A stretch of DNA of 64,000 nt from Anaerolineales bacterium (GCA_030583885.1 CP129480.1:806001-870000); one strand, 5' to 3'; positions 50,909 to 59,934 are shown, numbered from the stretch's first letter. Notes: generated by a model from the letters alone, not told the origin. Made by a program: numbers and translations.

Positions 50909-51526
50909 ATGTCCACTGAATTCGATCTCCGCAAGCCCAACCCATTATTGATCGTCATCTCGGGCCCGTCCGGGGTTGGGAAGGATTCCATCGTGCAGCG
51001 CATGATCGAGCGCGGGTTCCCATTCCATTTTGTCGTCACCGCCACCACGCGCGAAAGACGCGAAAACGAAACGCATGGCAGGGATTATTGGTTTGTGTCA
51101 AAAGATGAATTTGCGCGCATGATCGAGCAGAATGAATTGATCGAATATGCGATCGTGTACGGCGATTACAAGGGTATTCCGAAGGCGCAGGTGCGCGAGG
51201 CGCTTGCCAGCGGCAAGGACGTGGTCATGCGGCTCGATGTGCAGGGTGCTGAAAGTGTGCGTAAACTTGCGCCCGAGGCTTTGTTGATCTTCATCACCTG
51301 TGAAAGCGAGGATGAGTTGGAACGCCGCCTGCGCGAACGCAAAACCGAAACCGCCGATTCCCTTTCCCTGCGCATTGCCACCGCGCGTAAGGAATTGCAG
51401 CGCCTCGACGCCTTTGACTATGTGATCGTCAACCAGGATTTTCATTTGGATGATACGGTGGACAAGGTGCGCGCCATTATTTCCGCCGAACATTTACGCG
51501 TGCATCATCGCAAGGTGACTTTATGA
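50909..51526 (+). CDS. gmk: guanylate kinase
   Basis: 205 residues with the P-loop ISGPSGVGKDSIVQRM, the GMP-binding signature TTRERRENETHGRDYWFVS, and LDVQGAESVRK. It phosphorylates GMP to GDP using ATP in the cytoplasm. The P-loop has Asp where many family members have Ser or Thr after the lysine; variants of this kind occur in the family. Its last codon region overlaps the rhomboid start (ATGA), so the two genes are coupled. Confidence 0.95.
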   Translation: MSTEFDLRKPNPLLIVISGPSGVGKDSIVQRMIERGFPFHFVVTATTRERRENETHGRDYWFVSKDEFARMIEQNELIEYAIVYGDYKGIPKAQVREALASGKDVVMRLDVQGAESVRKLAPEALLIFITCESEDELERRLRERKTETADSLSLRIATARKELQRLDAFDYVIVNQDFHLDDTVDKVRAIISAEHLRVHHRKVTL

Positions 51527-52323
51527 GCAATTATCCATCGGGACGGGAATCGCCCGCGCCTCCCTCCACGCTTGAGCCTGCCGCTCCCGCCCAGACAGTG
51601 CGCGTCGCCCTGCCCTCCCTGCCTCCCACTGTGACGTACGTGCTGATCGGTTTCACGGTGTTCGTTTATCTGCTGCAGATGCTGAGCGTGGCGCTGTGGG
51701 GCCATGCTGCCTATCAGATCGACTGGCTCGAAATTTACGGTGCGCGGATCAACAGCGCCATCCGTGTGGGGGAGTTGTGGCGGTTTATTACTCCCGTTTT
51801 CCTGCACGGCTCCCTGCCGCATATTTTTTTCAACATGTATGCGCTGCTGGCGATCGGCGGTTTTCTGGAACGCCAGCTTGGGCACGGCAGGTTTGCATTG
51901 CTGTATTTTCTCGGTGCATTTTCGGGGAATGTATTTTCCTTTCTCTTTACGGGGGAGAACGGATATTCCGTCGGCGCATCCACTGCGGTATTCGGCCTGA
52001 TCGGGGCGCAGGCGGTTTTCTTTTACCAGAACCGCGAGTTGTTTGGCGGGCAGGCGCGTCAGGCGATCGGCAACACGGTCTTTATCATTGCCATCAACCT
52101 GTTCATCGGTTTGTCGCCCGGCATTGACAATTGGGGCCATGTGGGCGGTCTGCTGGGTGGGGCAATGTTCGCCTGGTTTGCCAGTGTTCGCTGGATGGTG
52201 ATCGGCATTCCACCTGACATGACGTTGTCTGATCAGCGCGAGCCGCGTGAGATATTCACCGGCGCTGGGATCGTGTTTCTTACCTTCGGTCTGCTTGCCG
52301 CGTGGGGAATGTTTTACAAATAA
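51523..52323 (+). CDS. rhomboid-family intramembrane serine protease
   Basis: 266 residues with a Pro/Ala-rich N-terminus, then six or seven helices. Rhomboid landmarks: ELWRFITPVFLHGSLPHIFFNMYAL (helix 2 His and Asn), GASTAVFG with the catalytic Ser, and WGHVGGLLGG with the catalytic His. The usual GxSG is GAST here, a small change next to the nucleophile. Rhomboids cut membrane helices of client proteins. Coupled to gmk by a 4-nt overlap, an arrangement with no obvious functional link. Followed by a terminator. Confidence 0.9.
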   Translation: MSNYPSGRESPAPPSTLEPAAPAQTVRVALPSLPPTVTYVLIGFTVFVYLLQMLSVALWGHAAYQIDWLEIYGARINSAIRVGELWRFITPVFLHGSLPHIFFNMYALLAIGGFLERQLGHGRFALLYFLGAFSGNVFSFLFTGENGYSVGASTAVFGLIGAQAVFFYQNRELFGGQARQAIGNTVFIIAINLFIGLSPGIDNWGHVGGLLGGAMFAWFASVRWMVIGIPPDMTLSDQREPREIFTGAGIVFLTFGLLAAWGMFYK

Positions 52324-52325
52324 TA

Positions 52326-52354
52326 AAACGCCCGCCCATTATGGGCGGGCGTTT
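52326..52354. terminator. bidirectional terminator
   Basis: A 13-bp GC-rich stem (52326-52338 with 52342-52354) flanked by A and T residues lies between convergent genes ending at 52323 and 52376. Confidence 0.85.
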
Positions 52355-52375
52355 GAAAAATAAGTGTCGCTTTGA

Positions 52376-53326
52376 TTAACTTGCATGCGCCAGTCTTGGG
52401 TCCAGGGCATCGCGCAAACCATCACCGATCAGATTAAAGGAAAGCACCGTGATCATGATCATAAATCCGGGGTAGAACACAAGATGGGGGGCGGTGAATA
52501 CCTGGTTGCGTTCCGCGCCAAGCATGGAACCCCATTCAGGTGTGGGAGGTTGTGCGCCAAGGCCAAGGAAGGAAAGCGCTGCCGCGTCCAAGATAGCGGA
52601 TGCGATTCCAAGCGTCCCTTGAACGATCAACGGGGTCAGCGCATTCGGCAGAATACGCCGGAAGAGGATCTGCATATTGCTCCCGCCCAGGGCGCGCGTC
52701 GCTGAAATGTATTCCATTTCACGCACCGTCAGGACCGAGGCGCGCATCACACGGGCATAGGCCGGGATGGAGACGATGCCAATTGCGAGCAGGGCATTGA
52801 TCAGCCCCGGACCGAGAACCGTAACAATGGCAATGGCAAGGATCAGGGATGGAAACGCGAGCAGGACGTCCATGATGCGCATGATGATGTTGTCCCACCA
52901 GCCGCCGAAGTAACCAGCCAGCGCCCCCAGGGTTGTCCCAATAATGATTGCAAAGGTGACCGTGGAAAACCCCACCATCAGACTCAAGCGCGCGCCATAC
53001 AACAGGCGGCTGTACTGATCGCGTACGTTTCCATCAATGCCGGCAAAGTGCTGGGGTTTATCCTCTGGACATCCCAGAAGATGGATACAGGGCTTTTCCC
53101 TTGCCTTGACATCCTCAAGACCAATCAACACATCCTGATATCCATATGGCGCAAGCCATTGTGCCGAAAGGGCAATGAACACTAAAATGCCGAGTATCAT
53201 CATGCCTACAATGGCGGAACGGCGGCGGAATAAGCGGTGCCAAGTGATCTGCCATAGGCTTGTGGATTGCAGAGGTAATCGTTCCGCGTCGAGTAGTTGT
53301 GCAATATTTGTATCAGTGTTTGCCAT
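52376..53326 (-). CDS. ABC transporter permease, DppC/OppC type
   Basis: 316 residues. N-terminal helix after a short cytoplasmic tail (LWQITWHRLFRRRSAIVGMM), a loop of about 80 residues with a Cys pair, then five helices with the ATPase-contact motif YISATRALGGSNMQILFRRILP and the end LIGDGLRDALDPRL, all typical of DppC. Together with the DppB-type protein encoded upstream it forms the membrane channel of a peptide/nickel-family importer. The ATPase genes dppD and dppF are not adjacent; a terminator follows. Confidence 0.93.
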   Translation of the reverse strand: MANTDTNIAQLLDAERLPLQSTSLWQITWHRLFRRRSAIVGMMILGILVFIALSAQWLAPYGYQDVLIGLEDVKAREKPCIHLLGCPEDKPQHFAGIDGNVRDQYSRLLYGARLSLMVGFSTVTFAIIIGTTLGALAGYFGGWWDNIIMRIMDVLLAFPSLILAIAIVTVLGPGLINALLAIGIVSIPAYARVMRASVLTVREMEYISATRALGGSNMQILFRRILPNALTPLIVQGTLGIASAILDAAALSFLGLGAQPPTPEWGSMLGAERNQVFTAPHLVFYPGFMIMITVLSFNLIGDGLRDALDPRLAHAS

Positions 53327-53335
53327 GGGTGCTTC

Positions 53336-54415
53336 CTAGCTAAGACGTATCCGAGGATCGAGATATGCATACGATATATCCACAATCAGGTTGATGATCA
53401 CGTAGAAGAAAGCGATCACAACGGTAAAGGATTGCACGATGCCGTAGTCACGCGCAGTGATGGCTTCAAACAGTGTGCGTCCCAACCCGGAGAGGCCGAA
53501 GACCGTTTCGGTTAACACCGCGCCTCCCAGCAAGCCTCCCAGCGAGAGTCCTATGACGGTGACAAGTGGCAGGAGCGCGTTGCGGAATGCATGTTTTACG
53601 ATCACGCCCATTTTCCCCAATCCCTTGGCTCTTGCGGTGCGGATGTAGTCCTGCCCGAGCACATCCAGCATGGCGGAACGCGTCATGCGGGCGATCAGCG
53701 CCATGGGGATTGTGCCGAGCGCAACCGCCGGCAGGATAAGATGCTCCACCGCATCCCTGAGAAGTTTCCAATTGGAGGTCAGCAAGGCGTTCAGGATATT
53801 CATGCGTGAAAGGAAGACAAGCAGCGCCGCCCAAAATCCGCCATCGGGAAGATCCCAGCCCCACACCTTGAAAAAGGGATCGTTTGGGATGCCGGCAGTG
53901 ATCCGCCCGGAGGGAGGCAGCCAGAAGGGGGTGTCCTTCAACAACAGGGAAAAAACATACGCCAGCATCAAACCCAGCCAGAAGACCGGCATGGACACGC
54001 CTATGTTTGCCCATATCATGGTAAGCACGTCGATCCAGGTGTTGTGTCTTACCGCGGAAATGACCCCAAGCGGAATTCCAACGACCATGCTGATGAAAAG
54101 AGCGGCAAGACTTAATTCCACGGTGGTCGGCAGCCGTTCGATCAACAGGCGTGTGACGGGGATATTCATGCGGATCGAATTGCCAAAATCGCCGCGCAGC
54201 ACCTCGCCCATGTAAATAAAAAGCTGTTCGGGAATGGGTTTATCAAGCCCTTTTTCGCGCATGAATCTTTCACAGACGGCCGGCGTGGCTTTTTCGCCAA
54301 GAATGGCTTTGCACGGATCGCCGGGGATCACGCGCGCGATAATAAATGTAACGATTAGGATTCCAAATAATACCGGTATGGATGAGATGACCCTGCGGAT
54401 GAAGTACTGGAGCAT
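53336..54415 (-). CDS. ABC transporter permease, DppB/OppB type
   Basis: 359 residues with the family N-terminus MLQYFIRRVISSIPVLFGIL, DLPxxxQ-type start IPEQLFIYMGEVLRGDFGNSI, the ATPase-contact loop DYIRTARAKGLGKMGVIVKHAFRNALLP, and LTETVFGLSGLGRTLFEAI. It carries a longer than usual periplasmic insertion around residues 170-215. It precedes the DppC-type gene by 9 nt and follows the binding-protein gene after a hairpin that may reduce read-through. Confidence 0.94.
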   Translation of the reverse strand: MLQYFIRRVISSIPVLFGILIVTFIIARVIPGDPCKAILGEKATPAVCERFMREKGLDKPIPEQLFIYMGEVLRGDFGNSIRMNIPVTRLLIERLPTTVELSLAALFISMVVGIPLGVISAVRHNTWIDVLTMIWANIGVSMPVFWLGLMLAYVFSLLLKDTPFWLPPSGRITAGIPNDPFFKVWGWDLPDGGFWAALLVFLSRMNILNALLTSNWKLLRDAVEHLILPAVALGTIPMALIARMTRSAMLDVLGQDYIRTARAKGLGKMGVIVKHAFRNALLPLVTVIGLSLGGLLGGAVLTETVFGLSGLGRTLFEAITARDYGIVQSFTVVIAFFYVIINLIVDISYAYLDPRIRLS

Positions 54416-54434
54416 GGGGATATGCCTCTCTAGT

Positions 54435-54469
54435 AATACGGGATGGTAGAAAAACTACCATCCCGTATT
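54435..54469 (-). terminator. 15-bp hairpin between binding-protein and permease genes
   Basis: 54435-54449 pairs perfectly with 54455-54469 around an AAAAA loop. Position after a binding-protein gene fits partial termination, giving more binding protein than permease. Confidence 0.75.
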
Positions 54470-54489
54470 TTATTACACTAAACGTGTTC

Positions 54490-56190
54490 TTACTTGTTCA
54501 TCAAGCCCCAGAGATAGTCGTAGTATTCCCAGGCACCGGTGTTGCCCTTGTGAAGTGGGGATGATGCGTCAAGACCCATGGTGAAGGTCGCAACCACGTC
54601 ATTGGCATCGAAGGTCGAGCCATCATGGAATGTTACGCCCTCACGCAAGGTGCAGACCCAAACTGTGAGTTCATCGTTCGGTTCACAGACGGTTGCCAGG
54701 CCGGGGACAGCTGCCGTGCCGTTGATCTCGTATGTATAGAGCGCTTCAACAACCTGCTCACAAGCGCGCAGGGATTCGCCGTCGGTCTCATCCGCACAGA
54801 ACAGGCTGATCGGTTCAGCGTTCTGCATCCAGACGAAGACGTCGCGGCCGCCTGGATCCATTACGGCAAAGTATTCGTTACCCAGCGGGCTGGCTTGCTG
54901 GTTGGTGACATCCGCAAGATAGGCTGTGCCGGAACCGCCGTGAGCCACAGGGATCATCGGGGCGAATTCACGGATGGCATTGTTGGCTTCCACATACAGC
55001 GGTTCGGATTCGGCGGGATCGGCGATCTGGGCACCCTGAGCCAGTAACTCAGTATAGGTCGGCGATTGATTGCCGAACTGCGGGTTGGCGGCGCCAAAGT
55101 GGAAATCGAGGAAGTTGGTAACGTGCGGGAAGTCTGCGCCCCAACCGAGCAGGTAGAGACCATCCAAGCGGCCGGCTGTTGATTCTTCAATGAAGGCGCC
55201 GGATTCCATGACGACGATCTCGGCGTCAATGTTGAGGTTGGCCTTCAACTGTGCCTGAATATCCTGGGCAACGTTGCTGACCTGCGGCAGGTAGCCGCGG
55301 ACCACATCGCGATAGAACAGTTTGGTGCTGAAGCCATCGGGGAAGCCGGCCGCTGCCAGTTGGGCGCGGGCAGCTTCCACATCGAATTCATACCACTCAT
55401 CACCGGTGCAGCCATTCGGGATGGAGCACGGGGTGAAGTGCGAAGCAACTTCAGATCCAGGAGGATAGAAGGTGTCCACGATGCGCTGGCGGTCAATGCC
55501 CTTGGAGATCGCCTGGCGGACATCCTGGTTGTCGAGCGGCGCGAAGGTGTTGGTAAAGCCAATGTAGAACACATTCAGAGCCGGGCGTTCGTTCAGGGAC
55601 AGGTTGGTGTCAGCGCTAACGACATCGAAGTCGGCAGGACCGACATTGTCAATGCCGTCAATCGTGCCGGACTGCAGTTCGAGCAGGCGCTGTGCCGATT
55701 CAGTGGACCAGCGGAAGACGAGGGTTTCCGCCTCAGGTGCTTCACCCCAATAATTAGGATTGGCAGTGAAGGTAATGCTTTCACCGCGGTTCCATTCGCT
55801 GAGGACGTATGGTCCTGTGCCAATCGGATTCTCAAGACCTTCGCTGGTGCGGCTCTCGTCACCGGCAGTGGCTTCAAGCCATTCTTCCGGGTAGATACCG
55901 TACACGTTGAAGGCGATCTTTGCGAGGAAGGCGGGATCGGGCTGGCACAAGCTAAATGTCACTTCGTACTGACCGGTTGCTTCAACCGACTGAATGATTT
56001 GAGGTGCAACACATTCAGATGTCAGGGACTTTCCTTCAAAGTCGTCCATGGGTTCGGCGGGGGCTTCGGTTGGTGCAGGCGCTACCGGTTCAACAGGAGC
56101 GGGTGCTTCGGTTGCTGCTCCGCCGCATGCCATGAGGACCATGCTGGCGAGAATGAACAACGAGAGTAGGGCGAACAGGTTTTTTTTCAC
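54490..56190 (-). CDS. family-5 solute-binding lipoprotein in circularly permuted order
   Basis: 566 residues from a GTG at 56190 with GGAGGAG upstream. Lipobox LMAC at residue 22. A normal SBP_bac_5 protein begins with the block that ends LREGVTFHDGSTFDANDVV and only later reaches NPIGTGPY. Here NPIGTGPYVLSEWNRGE comes first (about 121-137), NPNYWGEAP follows, and the normal C-terminal end (IPVAHGGSGTAYL, EYFAVMD) runs straight into the normal N-terminal block at about residue 445; LREGVTFHDG lies near 515-525. This is a circular permutation. It binds peptides, nickel or similar solutes outside the membrane and delivers them to the DppBC-type permeases. Confidence 0.88.
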   Translation of the reverse strand: MKKNLFALLSLFILASMVLMACGGAATEAPAPVEPVAPAPTEAPAEPMDDFEGKSLTSECVAPQIIQSVEATGQYEVTFSLCQPDPAFLAKIAFNVYGIYPEEWLEATAGDESRTSEGLENPIGTGPYVLSEWNRGESITFTANPNYWGEAPEAETLVFRWSTESAQRLLELQSGTIDGIDNVGPADFDVVSADTNLSLNERPALNVFYIGFTNTFAPLDNQDVRQAISKGIDRQRIVDTFYPPGSEVASHFTPCSIPNGCTGDEWYEFDVEAARAQLAAAGFPDGFSTKLFYRDVVRGYLPQVSNVAQDIQAQLKANLNIDAEIVVMESGAFIEESTAGRLDGLYLLGWGADFPHVTNFLDFHFGAANPQFGNQSPTYTELLAQGAQIADPAESEPLYVEANNAIREFAPMIPVAHGGSGTAYLADVTNQQASPLGNEYFAVMDPGGRDVFVWMQNAEPISLFCADETDGESLRACEQVVEALYTYEINGTAAVPGLATVCEPNDELTVWVCTLREGVTFHDGSTFDANDVVATFTMGLDASSPLHKGNTGAWEYYDYLWGLMNK

Positions 56191-56296
56191 GTTTCTCCTC
56201 CATAGAGAAATAAGGGGTTTGGGGTTTTCATTCGGGAAAAGCAGGGGGAAATTACTCTCTTGCAGGGTGCCTCCTTTCAAAAGAACAACGGCTCAC

Positions 56297-56302
56297 ATTA
56301 TA
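56297..56302 (-). promoter_or_regulatory. -10 element of the binding-protein operon
   Basis: TATAAT on the minus strand, just beyond the stop of the radical SAM gene, leaves a leader of about 100 nt. The leader also contains AAAGGAGG near 56273-56280, far from the GTG start. Confidence 0.5.
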
Positions 56303-56305
56303 CAC

Positions 56306-57439
56306 TTAATACAATCGCAGTGGAAAACCAATTCCATTTAACCCTACTGCGGAGGGGTTTTTATGCCATACCCCGCCAATTTTCTCCCCGCACTTCGGGC
56401 ATTTCCCGTCCCCTGTGATGTCATACCCCCGCACAACGTACCCGCGTCTCTTTACCAGCGGGTGCCTGCAGGCCGGGCACAGGGTATCTTCATACTCCCC
56501 GACATGTCCCGGCAGATTCCCGGCATAGACGTATCGCAGTCCCGCCTCGCGTCCGATCTCTGCCGCGCGGATGAGGGTCTTTGCGTCCGTGTTATCCGGC
56601 TCGGTCATCTTGTAGTCCTTGTGGAAGGCCGTCACGTGCCAGGGAATATCCACAGACAAGCCCGCGAGGAAACGCGCCGCATCCCATAACTCCTCATTTG
56701 AATCGTTGAACCCGGGGATTACCAGTGTCACCACCTCCACCCACAGCCCTGCCTCCCGCGCGCGCTGGATCCCATCCAGCGTGTGTTGCAGCGTGCCGCC
56801 CATCTTGCGATAGCCTTTATCGGTCATGCATTTCAAGTCAACCTTGTAGGCGTCCAGGTATGGGGCAACGTACTCCATTACCTCGGGTGTGTTATTCCCA
56901 TTCGAGACGTAGGCGCACATCAATCCATTTGCCTTGGCGGCCTTGAAGATATCCAATGCCCATTCACTGGTGATGAGCGGCTCGTTGTAGGAAGAGACCA
57001 CCACCGAGGCGCCCGTGCTTTGCGCATACTCCACCATCTTTTGCGGTGTCATCTCGCGGATGAACTGTGCCGACACATCCGAAGCGGGATCGCGCATGGC
57101 TTGCGATGTCAGCCAGTTCTGGCAATACGGGCAGTGATAATCACAGCCCAGCATTCCAAACGTTAACGCATTCGTGCCGGGCAGGACGTGCGAAAATGGT
57201 TTCTTCTCGATGGGGTCGCTTTGCAGTGCCGCCACATACCCGTGCGGTACGCGTAACGTTCCACCCTTGTTAAAACGTACCTGGCAAATCCCGCGCCTGC
57301 CCTCGCGAATCAAACAACGGTGTCCACACGCGAAACAGCGCAGCGAGTTGTTTTCCAGCTTTTCATACAACTCGCCTTCAACCGTCAAACCGTCCAGTAC
57401 ATTTGCCAGCGAACTCATTATAATAAGCCTGTGGTACAT
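56306..57439 (-). CDS. AmrS-like radical SAM protein (PFL-activase-like)
   Basis: 377 residues from 57439; an in-frame ATG at 57418 would remove seven residues. N-terminal CFACGHRCLI and GICQVRFN, then the radical SAM cluster motif GCDYHCPYCQNW (CxxxCxxC), SYNEPL, KVDLKC and a C-terminal zinc ribbon-like CPAC...CPKCG. This order matches AmrS of the AmmeMemoRadiSam system, which is related to pyruvate-formate-lyase-activating enzymes. The partner Memo/AMMECR1 proteins are not in the window. The substrate is unknown; the enzyme generates a 5'-deoxyadenosyl radical in the cytoplasm. Confidence 0.9.
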   Translation of the reverse strand: MYHRLIIMSSLANVLDGLTVEGELYEKLENNSLRCFACGHRCLIREGRRGICQVRFNKGGTLRVPHGYVAALQSDPIEKKPFSHVLPGTNALTFGMLGCDYHCPYCQNWLTSQAMRDPASDVSAQFIREMTPQKMVEYAQSTGASVVVSSYNEPLITSEWALDIFKAAKANGLMCAYVSNGNNTPEVMEYVAPYLDAYKVDLKCMTDKGYRKMGGTLQHTLDGIQRAREAGLWVEVVTLVIPGFNDSNEELWDAARFLAGLSVDIPWHVTAFHKDYKMTEPDNTDAKTLIRAAEIGREAGLRYVYAGNLPGHVGEYEDTLCPACRHPLVKRRGYVVRGYDITGDGKCPKCGEKIGGVWHKNPSAVGLNGIGFPLRLY

Positions 57440-57509
57440 GGTATCGCTTAATTTGTTTAATCTGCGTGCGAAACTTACTCGTAAATTTTGATGAAAGGTT
57501 TATTAATCA

Positions 57510-58121
57510 GTGAAACTAGCGATAACTGTTGTGGTTCAAGCAGGCGGGCAATCCTCGCGCATGGGGGAGGATAAGGCGCTGAAACCTTTTCTGGGGAAGC
57601 CGCTCATTGAGCGCGTGGTCGAGCGGATGTCGCCGATCGCGAATGAGGTGATTGTAACGACGAATCGTCCCGCCGACTATGCTTTTCTTAAGAATGTGCG
57701 CCTCATTTCGGACCTCAAGCCCGGGCGCGGCGCCCTCGGCGGACTCTACACTGCGGTCGCATCTGCAAGCCATCCGCTGGTGGCGGTGGTCGCTTGCGAC
57801 ATGCCTTTTGCGAGTAAAAATTTCTTTGAAAGTGCAAGCAGGCTCATGGTCGCTCAGGAGGCGGATGTCGTCATCGCAAAACTGGACGAAGGCTATGAGC
57901 CCATCCATGCCTTGTACCGTCGCGGGACCTGCCTGCCCGCCATCGAATCTGCAATTGAAGCGGATCAATGGAAGGTCATCGCCTGGTTCCCGCAGGTAAA
58001 AGTACGGACATTATCGCCCGAGGAAGTCCGTGCCTTGGATCCATCGGGCCTGTGCTTTTGGAATCTCAACACACCCGAGGAATTTTTGGAAGCCGAGCGG
58101 CGTGCTCAACAAACCGGTTAA
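57510..58121 (+). CDS. mobA: molybdenum cofactor guanylyltransferase
   Basis: 203 residues from a GTG at 57510 with AAAGG upstream. Nucleotidyltransferase core: VVQAGGQSSRMGEDKALKPFLGKPLIERVV (GTP and molybdopterin binding), GRGALGGLYTAV, and VACDMPF with the metal-binding Asp. It attaches GMP to molybdopterin, making the bis-MGD cofactor for DMSO-reductase-family enzymes. No such enzyme is in this window, including the NrfD operon. The C-terminal WNLNTPEEFLEAE is typical of MobA. Confidence 0.9.
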   Translation: MKLAITVVVQAGGQSSRMGEDKALKPFLGKPLIERVVERMSPIANEVIVTTNRPADYAFLKNVRLISDLKPGRGALGGLYTAVASASHPLVAVVACDMPFASKNFFESASRLMVAQEADVVIAKLDEGYEPIHALYRRGTCLPAIESAIEADQWKVIAWFPQVKVRTLSPEEVRALDPSGLCFWNLNTPEEFLEAERRAQQTG

Positions 58122-58133
58122 CCAGTCTCCAAC

Positions 58134-58556
58134 CTATCTGACTATTAAAACCGGACAGGGCGCATATGCCACGACCTTTTGACTGGTGCTGCCCAGGATC
58201 AGGCCTGCCAGCCTGCCGAGACCGCGCGACCCCATCACAATCAGGTCGCTCTTGCGCGTGGTCGCGATCTCGATGATCGCTTCGGCGGAGTTGCCTTCGA
58301 TGAGATGCGTGTGGAGCTTGCATGGCACGTCCCCCACTTCCGCCACTGCATCTGCGAGGATCTTCTCTGCTTCGCCTTTGCGGCTGTTGATGGCGATCTG
58401 CATGTTCGGTTCGCCCAGATAAACGGGAATCGTATCGTACACGACCACAACATGCATCTCGCTGGATTTCACTGAGCGCGCCAGTTCGGCGGCTTTTTGA
58501 GCGGCCCGCAGGGCATGTTCCGAACCATCCACTGCCAAAAGGATATTGTCAAACAT
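58134..58556 (-). CDS. universal stress protein (UspA family)
   Basis: 140 residues with a complete ATP-binding Usp fold: NILLAVDGSEHALRAAQKA at the start and the nucleotide motif LIVMGSRGLGRLAGLILGSTSQKV near the end, G-x2-G-x9-G-S/T. Binds ATP in the cytoplasm and supports survival under stress; the output is undefined. AAGGAGG lies upstream. Convergent with mobA, divergent from the aminotransferase gene. Confidence 0.92.
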   Translation of the reverse strand: MFDNILLAVDGSEHALRAAQKAAELARSVKSSEMHVVVVYDTIPVYLGEPNMQIAINSRKGEAEKILADAVAEVGDVPCKLHTHLIEGNSAEAIIEIATTRKSDLIVMGSRGLGRLAGLILGSTSQKVVAYAPCPVLIVR

Positions 58557-58575
58557 ATTACCTCCTTATTGTGTT

Positions 58576-58605
58576 TTTACACGCCTTTCTTTTCTAGTAT
58601 ACAAT
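58576..58605 (+). promoter_or_regulatory. promoter of the aminotransferase-V gene
   Basis: TTTACA (58576-58581), 18-nt spacer, TACAAT (58600-58605), with AAAGGAG before the start codon at 58639. Confidence 0.5.
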
Positions 58606-58638
58606 CAGTTCATATAAATTATATTAAAGGAGACTTAC

Positions 58639-59934
58639 ATGTCCATCCCCTCGTCAACCCGGCTGGGTGCGAACCTCGATTTGATCCGCAGGCAGTTCCC
58701 TTCCCTGAACCGCCCCGCTGTGTTCTTTGACAACCCCGGTGGAACTCAAATTGCCAAGCCATCCCTGGAACGTATCAATCGATACTTAATTGAGTGCAAT
58801 GCCAATCATGAAGGTGTATTTGCAACCAGTATTGCATCGGATGAGGTTCTGGACGAGGCTCACCGCGCAATGGCTGACTTTTACAATGCGGCCTCTCCGC
58901 AGGAGATCATCTTCGGAAATAACATGACCACCATAACCCTCCATCTCAGCCGCTCGATCTCGCGCGAATGGAGGCAAGGGGATGAAATCGTGGTTACCCG
59001 TCTCGATCACGATGCCAATGTAACACCCTGGGTATTGGCGGCGCAGGACCGAGGGGTAACGGTCAACTGGGTGGATTTCGACGTTGAGGATGGTACGCTG
59101 AAACTGGATGACCTGCAAAAGGCATTGGGGCGAAAACCGCGTCTTTTGGCCGTGGGATACGCGTCCAACTCGCTTGGGACGATCAACCCGCTGGAGAAGA
59201 TCATAAACATGGCGCATGAGGCTGGCACGATGGTTTATATTGACGCGGTCCAATATGCCCCGCATGGCCCCATTGATGTCCAGAAGTTGGGCTGCGATTT
59301 CCTGGTTTCGTCCGCCTATAAATTTTTTGGAACCCATTCGGGGATATTGTATGGGAAACACGCCCTGCTGGAGAAATTATTTGCATACAAGGTGCGTCCT
59401 GCAACAAATCAACCCCCCGGTAAGTTCGAAACCGGAACACAAAATCACGAGGGCATTGCCGGCGTGCTTGGCGCAATTGAATATTTTGAATGGGTCGGGA
59501 GGGAGTTTGGCGCAGAGTATGTCGAAGGACTGGCTGAGGATAACTATCAAGACCGTCGATTGGAGCTCAAGAAGGCGATGACAGCCATCCGCGCCTATGA
59601 ATACGAACTTGGGCGCGCACTTCTTTCCGTCCTCGAATCTGTTCCAGGACTGCGACTTTATGGACTGAGCGATGTCCGCCGTTTGGAAGAGCGTGTGGCG
59701 ACCTTTTCCTTCCGTTTGAAAGATCTGCATCCACGAGTCGTTGCTGAAAAGCTGGCACAGCAGGGGATTTATGTGTGGGACGGGAACTATTATGCCGTCA
59801 ACGTAACCGAGCGGCTTGGGTTGGAAGACAATGGCGGCATGGTGCGGGTCGGCCTCACCCACTATAACACTCTTGATGAAGTGGAGCGTTTAAGGGAATC
59901 ATTAATAAAAATTACAACCTCGACAGGCAGTTAA
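58639..59934 (+). CDS. cysteine-desulfurase-like class V aminotransferase
   Basis: 431 residues. PLP enzyme of fold type I, aminotransferase class V: RPAVFFDNPGGTQIAKPSLE, FGNNMTTITLHLSRS, RLDHDANVTPWV, DAVQYAPHGPIDVQ and the PLP lysine in SSAYKFFGTHSGIL. This group is annotated as cysteine desulfurase-like, but the mobile active-site cysteine loop of true IscS or SufS is not evident, so sulfur transfer is uncertain. Other activities of the fold, such as kynureninase-like or epimerase reactions, are possible. Monocistronic, with a terminator after it. Confidence 0.85.
   Translation: MSIPSSTRLGANLDLIRRQFPSLNRPAVFFDNPGGTQIAKPSLERINRYLIECNANHEGVFATSIASDEVLDEAHRAMADFYNAASPQEIIFGNNMTTITLHLSRSISREWRQGDEIVVTRLDHDANVTPWVLAAQDRGVTVNWVDFDVEDGTLKLDDLQKALGRKPRLLAVGYASNSLGTINPLEKIINMAHEAGTMVYIDAVQYAPHGPIDVQKLGCDFLVSSAYKFFGTHSGILYGKHALLEKLFAYKVRPATNQPPGKFETGTQNHEGIAGVLGAIEYFEWVGREFGAEYVEGLAEDNYQDRRLELKKAMTAIRAYEYELGRALLSVLESVPGLRLYGLSDVRRLEERVATFSFRLKDLHPRVVAEKLAQQGIYVWDGNYYAVNVTERLGLEDNGGMVRVGLTHYNTLDEVERLRESLIKITTSTGS

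Noticed and set aside
54490..56280. Longer binding-protein start upstream of the GTG at 56190
   Set aside because: It would put 30 polar residues before the signal peptide; GGAGGAG stands directly before the GTG.
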